6,153 nucleotides of DNA from Legionellaceae bacterium UBA2794 (GCA_002352055.1 DEHS01000045.1:1-6153); one strand, 5' to 3'. Shown: positions 1 to 5,264, counted from the first letter of the stretch. Notes: generated from the letters alone by a model not told the origin. Numbers and translations are program-made.

Positions 1-872
1 GTGTTTTAGTTAATAAACAAACCAAAGTATTATGTCAGGGATTTACTGGCAAGCAAGGTACCTATCATTCTGAACAAGCCATTGCCTATGGAACTAAAAT
101 GGTCGGAGGTGTAACTCCGGGTAAAGGAGGGCAAATGCACTTGGATTTGCCAGTATTCAATACTATGAGAGAAGCGGTAGAGGCAACAGGCGCTGATGCA
201 AGTGTTATCTATGTTCCAGCTCCATACTGTAAAGATTCTATTTTAGAAGCTGCAGAAGCCGGAATTAAACTTATTGTCTGCATCACTGAAGGTGTTCCTG
301 TACTGGATATGCTGGCGGTCAAAGTTTATTTGGAAAATAACACGCATGCTCGTTTAATCGGTCCCAACTGCCCTGGAATTATTACTCCTGGCGAATGTAA
401 AATCGGCATTATGCCAGGATCGATTCATTTACCCGGTAAAGTGGGTATTGTCTCGCGTTCTGGTACTTTGACTTATGAAGCGGTTAAACAAACAACTGAT
501 AAAGGTTTTGGGCAAAGTACGTGCATCGGAATTGGTGGCGATCCTATCCCCGGTACCAATTTTATTGATGCGTTAGCTCTATTTGAAAAAGATCCTCAAA
601 CAGAGGCCATTATCATGGTTGGGGAAATTGGCGGATCAGCGGAAGAAGAGGCTGCTGAATATATTAAAGCACATGTTAAAAAGCCAGTTGTCTCTTATAT
701 CGCAGGAGTTACTGCTCCGGCTGGAAAAAGAATGGGTCATGCAGGAGCTATTATTTCAGGTGGTAAAGGTACCGCTGCGGAAAAATATGCTGCCTTGGAA
801 GCAGCAGGAGTGACAACAGTTCGTTCACCGGCTGATTTAGGTGATGCCATCGCTAAAGTAACTGGTTGGTGA
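1..872 (+). CDS. sucD: Succinyl-CoA synthetase (ligase) alpha subunit, 5' end just outside the window
   Basis: This is the alpha subunit of the TCA-cycle enzyme that converts succinyl-CoA to succinate and CoA while making ATP or GTP. It works in the cytoplasm with the beta subunit SucC, whose gene normally lies directly upstream and so outside this window. The readable frame begins at base 3 (VLVNKQTKVLCQG), and by comparison with E. coli SucD only Met and part of Ser2 are missing, about four bases. The full protein would be 291 residues, against 289 in E. coli. The CoA-binding glycine-rich loop GFTGKQG is at about residues 15-21, GIVSRSG at about 150-156, and GEIGGSAEEEAA follows. The phosphohistidine motif GHAGAI has its His at about 248 (codon 738-740). 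An internal ATG at 99 lies inside the conserved N-terminal domain and is not the start. The gene looks intact and ordinary. Confidence 0.97.
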   Translation, partial: VLVNKQTKVLCQGFTGKQGTYHSEQAIAYGTKMVGGVTPGKGGQMHLDLPVFNTMREAVEATGADASVIYVPAPYCKDSILEAAEAGIKLIVCITEGVPVLDMLAVKVYLENNTHARLIGPNCPGIITPGECKIGIMPGSIHLPGKVGIVSRSGTLTYEAVKQTTDKGFGQSTCIGIGGDPIPGTNFIDALALFEKDPQTEAIIMVGEIGGSAEEEAAEYIKAHVKKPVVSYIAGVTAPAGKRMGHAGAIISGGKGTAAEKYAALEAAGVTTVRSPADLGDAIAKVTGW

Positions 873-919
873 GTCGCATTTATAATGTAAATTGTGTTGA
901 GTGATATTTATTCATAGAT

Positions 920-953
920 TAATAGTCCCCTGGACTTAATTCGGGGACTATTA
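920..953. terminator. Inverted repeat between convergent sucD and LRR gene, probable bidirectional terminator
   Basis: AATAGTCCCC at 921-930 is perfectly complementary to GGGGACTATT at 943-952. T920-A953 extends the stem to 11 bp around a 12-base loop. It lies 48 bases after the sucD stop and 26 bases beyond the stop of the convergent LRR gene. Neither side has a long T run directly after the stem, so it is not a textbook intrinsic terminator. Its position makes a shared transcription stop or mRNA 3'-end stabiliser the likeliest role. Confidence 0.7.
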
Positions 954-978
954 GATTGCTGAATGGTTCTATTATCTG

Positions 979-2778
979 TTAAAAATTATTGTTATTATTA
1001 TTACTCGATTCGAACTCTCTCATTATTAATTTGTTAATTTCCGGATCGATATTTCCATGAGAATCCAACCATTTCAATTCCATTAAAACAAGTCGCGTTC
1101 TGTCTCCATTATCTGATAAAGCATGTTTAAAAATAGCTTCCAGGGTAAGTTTTTTATTAACTATATCTAGTCGAGATTTATTAAATAGACGAAAAATAGG
1201 GTTCTTATTGTTTAGTTTATTCTTATATCGTTCACGAAACATTTCTAATGCTTCATGCTCGCTAGAAGGTATTTCTTTTTTTATAGGATTTGGATTGTTG
1301 GCGAATGTTTTTGTATGGATTAGGGGGGAGCTAGATACGAGGTTTGTCTCTTGCATATTTGGGAAGTCTGTAGATTTGAAAATACTTACATATTTGTTAT
1401 GTTTATCCTCTGACACCGCCAAATTCTCATTAAATTGACGATGCAACTCCTCTGAGATGAAATATTTTATATTCTTGATGAGATCATTAAGTGTTTTGTT
1501 ATAACGAGGGTCAAATATTTTGAACGTATCCTCCTTAAGAGGAGCATTAATATCCATCGTTAAAGCGTCTTTAGTGTCACTGGCAAAAAGACAATGCTCA
1601 GCTGTGGTAAAGTATAATGCGGATGGGTATTGAACTTTTAACGCTTTAATTAGAGTAGGGCAACGAAAAACTAAATAAAGCGCTTGGTGGGTATTTTTTA
1701 GTCTGATTATGTCTTTAAAAAGTTTAATCTCACCACTCGACAGCGTATTGTCTTTCTGTTCTTGAGTTAAAAGTGATTGTATCAATTTCAATATCTGAGA
1801 TTCCGATAATAAAATGGTGGTTTTTTCAAATTTTTGTTTCTCTTGATAAGTATATGGCTTATTTGGATGAACGAGTTTAAATAAAGCGATATCAGCAAAA
1901 ATCCTGATTTCCGGGGTATCTAAATGATCTCGCAAATTAAATAAAATCAATAGCATCAGGTTTTTTTTAAGATCCCCATCCTCTGAATTGTTATTTAATT
2001 CACCGGTAAAAAGATATGCCAGAGCCTCATGGGCAATATTTTGAAAAGCGGCGTATTTAAAAGGTGGTAATAAACACTCAAGTGCATTATTTTTTGCTTC
2101 AATCGTATCCATTGTTAGATGTCCCAGTGCATTAAGTAAGCGGTGCCCCTCGCTGGGATAACTGTCATCGGGTAACGAATCTAAATCTTTGAGAAGTTCG
2201 TGTAACTGATTCAAACATAATTCAATGTGTTCCCCATCTATCCTGTGATGGAGAATTTTAGCATTTTTTAAAGAAGCGAAGCATTCATCAATTTTTGCAT
2301 TGCGGGTAAGATATGAAGTTATAGGATGATTCTCTGGGAGATTAGAGAATTTTAATTTTAATAGAGTGTAATTATGTTTTAAAGCATCTTGAAATGAGAG
2401 AAGTTCAATATCGGTAATAGGATTATCTGAAAGATCAAGTTCGGTTAATGTATTATTTGTTTGTAAAGGCTTAGCGAAGTAGATTATATCCTGTCCTATT
2501 TCATTTTTAGTGAGATTTAAAACAGTTATTGTCGAATTTGTTTTAAAAAAATCAGCAAGTTGTTTGGCATGGGTAGGACTTAATGTGGATTCAGTGAGAG
2601 AAAACTGGGTTAAACTTGTATCAATTTTTAAATTGGAAATGATTCGACTTAAAGTAATTGCATCGTTAATGTAATCCAGTTTTAGTTCAGTGAGGTTTAT
2701 ATTCCCCTGTTCCCAATGTGTCAATTTTTGATAATTACTCATATTTGGGTTTAAGGTCTTGTCCAATGGTTCTTGCAA
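979..2778 (-). CDS. Leucine-rich-repeat protein, candidate Dot/Icm effector (LegL-like)
   Basis: This 599-residue protein has no signal peptide or clear membrane segment. Residues about 28-160 hold roughly five leucine-rich repeats of 27-29 residues, including LTELKL, ITVLNLTKNEIG and LTELDLSDNPITD. The period and pattern resemble ribonuclease-inhibitor/NLR-type LRRs of eukaryotes. Residues about 160-480 are helix-rich with no motif I recognise. Residues about 505-590 form a basic, probably helical module, and the protein ends in six Asn and a Phe. I start it at the TTG at 2778 because AGGAGA lies five bases before it, whereas the ATG at 2742 (codon 13) has no ribosome binding site. LRR proteins in Legionella are often type IV-secreted effectors that bind host proteins, but the secretion call here is inference. 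The C-terminus has a few Glu (EFE) but no clear E-block. No catalytic motif is visible, so biochemical function is unknown. Confidence 0.85.
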   Translation of the reverse strand: MQEPLDKTLNPNMSNYQKLTHWEQGNINLTELKLDYINDAITLSRIISNLKIDTSLTQFSLTESTLSPTHAKQLADFFKTNSTITVLNLTKNEIGQDIIYFAKPLQTNNTLTELDLSDNPITDIELLSFQDALKHNYTLLKLKFSNLPENHPITSYLTRNAKIDECFASLKNAKILHHRIDGEHIELCLNQLHELLKDLDSLPDDSYPSEGHRLLNALGHLTMDTIEAKNNALECLLPPFKYAAFQNIAHEALAYLFTGELNNNSEDGDLKKNLMLLILFNLRDHLDTPEIRIFADIALFKLVHPNKPYTYQEKQKFEKTTILLSESQILKLIQSLLTQEQKDNTLSSGEIKLFKDIIRLKNTHQALYLVFRCPTLIKALKVQYPSALYFTTAEHCLFASDTKDALTMDINAPLKEDTFKIFDPRYNKTLNDLIKNIKYFISEELHRQFNENLAVSEDKHNKYVSIFKSTDFPNMQETNLVSSSPLIHTKTFANNPNPIKKEIPSSEHEALEMFRERYKNKLNNKNPIFRLFNKSRLDIVNKKLTLEAIFKHALSDNGDRTRLVLMELKWLDSHGNIDPEINKLIMREFESSNNNNNNF

Positions 2779-2783
2779 GAAAA

Positions 2784-2790
2784 TCTCCTA
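2784..2790 (-). promoter_or_regulatory. Shine-Dalgarno that fixes a TTG start for the LRR gene
   Basis: On the minus strand TAGGAGA lies five bases before the TTG at 2778-2776. It is among the best ribosome binding sites in the window. The next in-frame start, ATG at 2742-2740, is preceded by an A/C-rich stretch without purine-rich complementarity to 16S rRNA. This supports the TTG start. Confidence 0.75.
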
Positions 2791-2824
2791 CTAAAATTGT
2801 TCAGTCTGCATTTAATAAGTGCTC

Positions 2825-2853
2825 ATTATAACTCCACTAAGGACATATTTCAA
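2825..2853 (-). promoter_or_regulatory. Sigma-70 type promoter of the LRR gene
   Basis: On the minus strand TTGAAA (2853-2848, 5 of 6 to consensus) and a perfect TATAAT (2830-2825) are separated by 17 bases. Transcription would start near 2818, giving a leader of about 40 bases that carries the AGGAGA site. This predicts substantial vegetative sigma-factor transcription. I see no clear tandem PmrA-type element next to it. Confidence 0.7.
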
Positions 2854-2868
2854 TCACACAAATTCTTA

Positions 2869-2878
2869 ATTGGCCAAT
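2869..2878. repeat. Perfect 10-bp palindrome ATTGGCCAAT between divergent promoters
   Basis: ATTGGCCAAT is self-complementary. It lies upstream of both the LRR promoter (about 16 bases before its -35) and the pdxH -10 box (about 58 bases before it). It could be an operator shared by the two divergent genes, but a 10-bp palindrome can occur by chance. Confidence 0.3.
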
Positions 2879-2935
2879 ATAGGTGATGAAGGAATTTATA
2901 ATCTGAACTCTTCTCGCAAGTATCAATTCTTTGCG

Positions 2936-2941
2936 TATAAT
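2936..2941 (+). promoter_or_regulatory. -10 box of the pdxH promoter
   Basis: TATAAT at 2936-2941 is a perfect -10 hexamer, placing the transcription start near 2948 and giving a leader of about 20 bases. No good -35 hexamer is visible 16-18 bases upstream. The box falls downstream of the in-frame TTG at 2931, so a transcript from this promoter cannot use that TTG. This supports translation starting at the ATG at 2967. Confidence 0.55.
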
Positions 2942-2966
2942 TATATTTTTTCTTAGTGAGTTACTT

Positions 2967-3614
2967 ATGAGTGATTTTAGAAGCCTTGCGGATATCAGAA
3001 GAGATTACGGCGACTTAAGTATTAATGAGGAGTCGGTCGATTTAAATCCGATAAATCAATTTAAACTTTGGTTTGAAGAGGTACTGCTTAATGAGAAGAA
3101 TGATCCAACCGCTATGGTCTTATCAACCGCTGACGAAAAAGGGGTTCCTGATTCCCGTGTAGTATTGTTAAAAGGACTTGAAGAGGGAAATTTTATCTTT
3201 TACACAAACTACCAAAGTGCTAAAGCGATGCAATTGAACAGTAACCCTTATGCTGCGCTAAATTTTTATTGGCCACAAATGGCCAGGCAAGTAAGGGTTC
3301 GAGGAAAGGTTCTTAAAATTGCCGCAGAATTATCAGACAATTATTTTTCTTCACGACCTGTGATGAGTCAGTATAGTGCCGTTGTCTCCCCACAAAGTCA
3401 GGAAATTAAAAATCGTGCCTATTTGGAGGAGGAACTGAATCAACTCATTTCACAGCATGGCCAAGACATGGTTATGAGACCAGAGCATTGGGGTGGATAT
3501 ATGGTCATTCCTTATGAAATTGAGTTCTGGCAGGGAAGAGATAATCGATTGCATGATCGAATTCATTATTTTCTGCAAAATGATCAATGGATTCATCGAA
3601 GGCTAGCACCATAA
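2967..3614 (+). CDS. pdxH: Pyridoxamine/pyridoxine 5'-phosphate oxidase
   Basis: This FMN-dependent enzyme oxidises pyridoxine or pyridoxamine 5'-phosphate to pyridoxal 5'-phosphate with oxygen, the last step of vitamin B6 synthesis and a salvage step. It is a cytoplasmic homodimer. The 215 residues compare with 218 in E. coli. The family signature EFWQGRDNRLHDR is at about 186-198. Substrate and cofactor residues known in E. coli line up with a constant shift of three: R64, K69, Y126, R130, S134, R194 and H196. I use the ATG at 2967, which begins MSDFRSLADIRRDYG. The frame stays open to a TTG at 2931, but the extra 12 residues are hydrophobic, unlike the family, and overlap the -10 box. The ribosome binding site GTGAG (2956-2960) is weak. 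The gene appears monocistronic. Confidence 0.96.
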   Translation: MSDFRSLADIRRDYGDLSINEESVDLNPINQFKLWFEEVLLNEKNDPTAMVLSTADEKGVPDSRVVLLKGLEEGNFIFYTNYQSAKAMQLNSNPYAALNFYWPQMARQVRVRGKVLKIAAELSDNYFSSRPVMSQYSAVVSPQSQEIKNRAYLEEELNQLISQHGQDMVMRPEHWGGYMVIPYEIEFWQGRDNRLHDRIHYFLQNDQWIHRRLAP

Positions 3615-3677
3615 GGACAGAATTTGCCGCGAACATCCTTATCTAAATGCTATTTCTATAATAATATTTTGAAAAGA

Positions 3678-3696
3678 CCGGCAAGGCTATTGCCGG
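3678..3696. terminator. Hairpin CCGGCAA/TTGCCGG downstream of pdxH
   Basis: CCGGCAA (3678-3684) and TTGCCGG (3690-3696) form a perfect 7-bp G+C-rich stem around a 5-base loop, 64 bases after the pdxH stop. A T5 run at 3708-3712 is too distant for a standard intrinsic terminator. It may end the pdxH transcript. It is also a 19-bp dyad about 260 bases upstream of the candidate sigma-54 promoter, so an enhancer-binding site is an alternative reading. Confidence 0.45.
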
Positions 3697-3884
3697 AATC
3701 TGCTTCATTTTTACGCTCCCTTAGAACAAGCTACAGAATGTTGCCTTTATTATTTAGCTTCTTTTGTTTTTTAATATGTTTTCAAAAAATCCTTGCAAAA
3801 AAAGTTAATCTTTTAATCAAACGTTATTTTTAAAAAGCAAATATAAATCTTTTAAAAATTTTAATTTTTAATAAAATTCATTTA

Positions 3885-3897
3885 AATCAATTACTTA
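3885..3897 (+). promoter_or_regulatory. IHF-binding consensus next to an A/T-only tract
   Basis: AATCAATTACTTA matches the IHF consensus WATCAANNNNTTR at every defined position. It is preceded by 29 bases made only of A and T (3850-3878), a feature of strong IHF sites. It ends 39 bases before the candidate sigma-54 -24 element, about -66 to -78 from the predicted start. That is where IHF commonly bends DNA between an enhancer and a sigma-54 promoter. A/T-rich DNA raises the chance of a random match. Confidence 0.5.
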
Positions 3898-3936
3898 TGA
3901 GAATATTATAAAAATGAGATTTATTTATTTTAAAGC

Positions 3937-3952
3937 TGGCCTGCTAATTGCA
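3937..3952 (+). promoter_or_regulatory. Candidate sigma-54 (RpoN) -24/-12 promoter
   Basis: TGGCCTGCTAATTGCA fits TGGCACG-N4-TTGCW at 10 of 12 defined positions. The invariant GG (3938-3939) and GC (3950-3951) are separated by exactly 10 bases. The five bases before it (AAAGC) also fit the extended consensus. Transcription would begin near 3963, giving a leader of about 260 bases to the letE-like start codon, or a separate short RNA. The IHF match upstream strengthens the call. No specific activator site is identified. Confidence 0.5.
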
Positions 3953-4025
3953 TTATCTATAATAGAATCATAATTTAAGAATAATAAAATGATTTAAACC
4001 TGCAAATAATAGTTGATTAATAATT

Positions 4026-4054
4026 TTGTCAAGAAGTTGTAAATATTTTATGTT
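4026..4054 (+). promoter_or_regulatory. Possible sigma-70 promoter
   Basis: TTGTCA (4026-4031, 5 of 6 to consensus) and TATGTT (4049-4054, 4 of 6) are 17 bases apart. The start would be near 4061, giving a leader of about 160 bases to the letE-like gene. The surrounding A/T richness makes such matches common, so this is tentative. Confidence 0.35.
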
Positions 4055-4111
4055 TGTAAGCACGCAATAATGAAAAGTCGTAGAATTGTTTTAAGTGTAA
4101 AAAATAATGAC

Positions 4112-4146
4112 ATTAAGTATTAATATTTGCACTAAGTCTTAATATT
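4112..4146 (+). repeat. Two 16-base direct repeats upstream of the letE-like gene
   Basis: ATTAAGTATTAATATT (4112-4127) and ACTAAGTCTTAATATT (4131-4146) agree at 14 of 16 positions. They are separated by TGC, so they repeat every 19 bases, near two helical turns. They end 18 bases before a possible -35 box, where a transcription activator would sit. CTTAATATT in the second copy equals the half-site reported for the Legionella response regulator PmrA. PmrA sites repeat every 11 bases as I recall, so the spacing does not fit and the cognate regulator is unknown. Confidence 0.5.
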
Positions 4147-4151
4147 AAACG

Positions 4152-4214
4152 GGAGTAAATACAGTTGAACATCGGAAACCATATGATTTATATATTGGAT
4201 CCATAAAAGAGGAA
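4152..4214 (+). promoter_or_regulatory. Cluster of four GGA motifs ending in the ribosome binding site, possible CsrA target
   Basis: GGA occurs at 4152-4154, 4174-4176, 4197-4199 and 4211-4213, the last inside the Shine-Dalgarno AGAGGAA (4208-4214) that precedes the ATG at 4222. Several spaced GGA motifs with one over the ribosome binding site is the usual arrangement of CsrA-repressed mRNAs. CsrA represses transmission traits in replicating Legionella. I have not shown that any GGA lies in a hairpin loop. Confidence 0.4.
4165..4196 (+). promoter_or_regulatory. Possible proximal promoter of the letE-like gene
   Basis: TTGAAC at 4165-4170 could be a -35 box. A -10 could be TTATAT (4188-4193, spacer 17) or the better hexamer TATATT (4191-4196, spacer 20). 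The transcript would start near 4200 and have a leader of only about 20 bases. It would omit three of the four GGA motifs, so the choice of promoter would affect post-transcriptional control. Confidence 0.35.
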
Positions 4215-4221
4215 TAGTAAC

Positions 4222-4590
4222 ATGAACGATACAACGGCTTTATTACCACACATTAAATTACGGTTTAACATTGAACATCCAAGCTATGAAGAATGTTACA
4301 TGTTTGGCTATGAATGTGCTCTATCTGAAGTGGCTGAGGAAGATAATCCCTTCCGTGAGGGTTCGCAAGAGTCAGAGCAATGGCTTGAAGGATGGTGGGC
4401 CGGTGCTTATGGCGAAAAACCTCTGTTTGATTTGAATACCATGCAACAGGAAGAAGAGTTGCATATAGAAAGTGCTGCAAATGACCATCAATACCACAAA
4501 AGCAGTTTTTTAACATTAGTCTTTGAAATTAGTGGTGCTATAGCTGCTTCTGCAATCGTTGGATATCAACTTCTGGAGCTAGTCGCGTGA
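4222..4590 (+). CDS. letE: LetE-like transmission trait enhancer, RMF-like core with C-terminal hydrophobic segment
   Basis: This 122-residue acidic protein resembles Legionella LetE, a small protein reported to enhance traits controlled by the LetA/LetS two-component system when bacteria leave the replicative phase. The identification comes from memory of the small protein and its neighbourhood near the suc genes, not from a search. Residues 29-62 contain GY(29-30), NPF(42-44) and WLEGWWAGA(54-62). The spacing is nearly that of ribosome modulation factor RMF, which has GY, CPY 14 residues on, and WLGGW. RMF is strongly basic, while this core is rich in Glu and Asp. After an acidic linker, residues about 95-119 are hydrophobic (FLTLVFEISGAIAASAIVG) and could form one membrane helix, although a Glu lies within it. 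The start has AGAGGAA nine bases upstream. The gene is monocistronic, with a long and probably regulated leader. Confidence 0.65.
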   Translation: MNDTTALLPHIKLRFNIEHPSYEECYMFGYECALSEVAEEDNPFREGSQESEQWLEGWWAGAYGEKPLFDLNTMQQEEELHIESAANDHQYHKSSFLTLVFEISGAIAASAIVGYQLLELVA

Positions 4591-4599
4591 TTTGGAGGC

Positions 4600-4636
4600 A
4601 TTCAATTGAAGAGCATCTATGCCTCTTCAATTGAAT
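4600..4636. terminator. 14-bp perfect inverted repeat between convergent letE-like and SseB-like genes
   Basis: ATTCAATTGAAGAG (4600-4613) is perfectly complementary to CTCTTCAATTGAAT (4623-4636) with a 9-base loop. It starts nine bases after the letE-like stop and ends ten bases from the stop of the convergent gene. It probably terminates or stabilises both transcripts. Each arm also contains the self-complementary TTCAATTGAA. Neither side has an immediate long T run; a T5 run on the plus strand starts at 4651. Confidence 0.72.
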
Positions 4637-4646
4637 CTAACCTTAT

Positions 4647-5036
4647 TCAGTTTTTAAATAATTTTAAAACCATAGATCGCATTCGCGCTAATTCTGCTGG
4701 ATTAAATTCCTTATACCATTCGGTACCAATATTAAGGCAAACAGTAACTTGTTCACCCAGTCCCTTAAGTAAATCAACACCGCTTAGTTTTAATATCTGA
4801 ATGCTCTGACTTATTTCTGAAGCCCATGCATCGAGATAATCCATATCTGTGAATACTGGAAGATAGGAATTATTGTTATCCTGGAGGAATAAAACTCTGG
4901 GCTCCTCATCATCGACGGTCTGTTCTATTGGAATGATAAAATTAGCTTTTATAAATTCAAGATAAGCTTTATTAGCCTCCTTCATATTCCCTGATGTATT
5001 GATTGCCTCTTTAATTGCTGCATTTAAACTGTTCAT
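4647..5036 (-). CDS. SseB N-terminal-domain family protein, function unknown
   Basis: The 129-residue soluble protein has no signal peptide or membrane segment. Residues about 20-116 resemble the SseB N-terminal domain family, named after the E. coli protein linked to enhanced serine sensitivity. Visible family features are the strand NFIIPI (32-37), then LFLQD (49-53), the conserved LPVFTD (59-64) followed by an Asp/Trp-containing helix, the strand-loop ILKLSGVDLL (81-90), and LNIGTEWYKEFNPAEL (101-116). The biochemical function of the family is unknown. The name should not be confused with the unrelated Salmonella translocon protein SseB. The ATG at 5036 has only a weak AAGA site upstream. 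The gene is a single unit convergent with the letE-like gene and divergent from the MFS gene. Confidence 0.72.
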   Translation of the reverse strand: MNSLNAAIKEAINTSGNMKEANKAYLEFIKANFIIPIEQTVDDEEPRVLFLQDNNNSYLPVFTDMDYLDAWASEISQSIQILKLSGVDLLKGLGEQVTVCLNIGTEWYKEFNPAELARMRSMVLKLFKN

Positions 5037-5060
5037 AATTTATCTTACTAAAAAGGAACT

Positions 5061-5066
5061 ATTATA
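5061..5066 (-). promoter_or_regulatory. -10 box of the SseB-like gene
   Basis: A perfect TATAAT reads on the minus strand at 5066-5061, predicting a start near 5054 and a leader of about 18 bases. No good -35 hexamer is found 16-18 bases upstream, so the promoter is probably weak or activator-dependent. Confidence 0.4.
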
Positions 5067-5116
5067 ACTTAGTACGGATTTTATCGCTATTAAGCTATAT
5101 CTTACTTAACTATGTG

Positions 5117-5144
5117 TTGAAATAACTGACAACCACAGTATAAT
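5117..5144 (+). promoter_or_regulatory. Sigma-70 promoter directed toward the MFS gene
   Basis: TTGAAA (5117-5122) and a perfect TATAAT (5139-5144) are separated by 16 bases. The start would be near 5151, leaving an untranslated leader of about 177 bases before the MFS start codon. Such a long leader is unusual and may hold control elements, including the inverted repeat at 5265-5294. Confidence 0.6.
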
Positions 5145-5264
5145 GTACCTTGGATTTTGCTAATTTATTGATCATATTTTAAATAAATGTGGCACATCAG
5201 GATTCGGGTTATTTATCATTAATAATCCACAAATTTATCTGATTTTTAACTAATCTGTGATAAA

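Larger units (their letters stand above)
3615..4221. other. AT-rich intergenic region upstream of the letE-like gene
   Basis: These 607 bases hold no gene I can support. The open frames are short, start without ribosome binding sites, and encode Phe/Leu/Ile/Lys-rich peptides typical of AT-rich non-coding DNA. The region carries a G+C-rich hairpin near pdxH, a 29-base stretch of only A and T (3850-3878), IHF and sigma-54 motif matches, a possible sigma-70 promoter, two direct repeats and a GGA-rich leader, each listed separately. A small RNA is possible. I see no convincing terminator inside the region that would end one before the downstream gene. Confidence 0.7.

Noticed and set aside
2931..2966. 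N-terminal extension of PdxH from a TTG
   Set aside because: Its 12 hydrophobic residues are foreign to the family, it overlaps a perfect -10 box, and the ATG at 2967 gives the expected length.
3624..3833. Open frame of 69 codons just after pdxH
   Set aside because: It starts with TTG without a ribosome binding site, spans the CCGGCAA hairpin, and its Phe/Leu/Lys-rich sequence is what AT-rich non-coding DNA gives. No family resemblance seen.
2961..3901. TTACTTATGAG occurs at 2961-2971 and 3891-3901
   Set aside because: An 11-base identity in AT-rich DNA is close to chance, and the second copy is followed by a stop after four codons.
3914..3973. 19-codon frame MRFIYFKAGLLIALSIIES overlapping the sigma-54 motif
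   Set aside because: No Shine-Dalgarno, and it contains the candidate promoter itself. Composition matches background.
4070..4123. 17-codon frame MKSRRIVLSVKNNDIKY
   Set aside because: No ribosome binding site, and it runs into the direct repeats.
4265..4516. 83-codon minus-strand frame within the letE-like gene
   Set aside because: Antisense shadow of a gene with a good ribosome binding site and recognisable protein features.
4606..4800. 64-codon plus-strand frame over the letE/SseB-like junction
   Set aside because: It begins within the terminator hairpin and runs antisense to the SseB-like gene.
5190..5204. TGGCAC resembling a sigma-54 -24 element upstream of the MFS gene
   Set aside because: There is no GC dinucleotide at the required 10-base spacing, so no -12 element.
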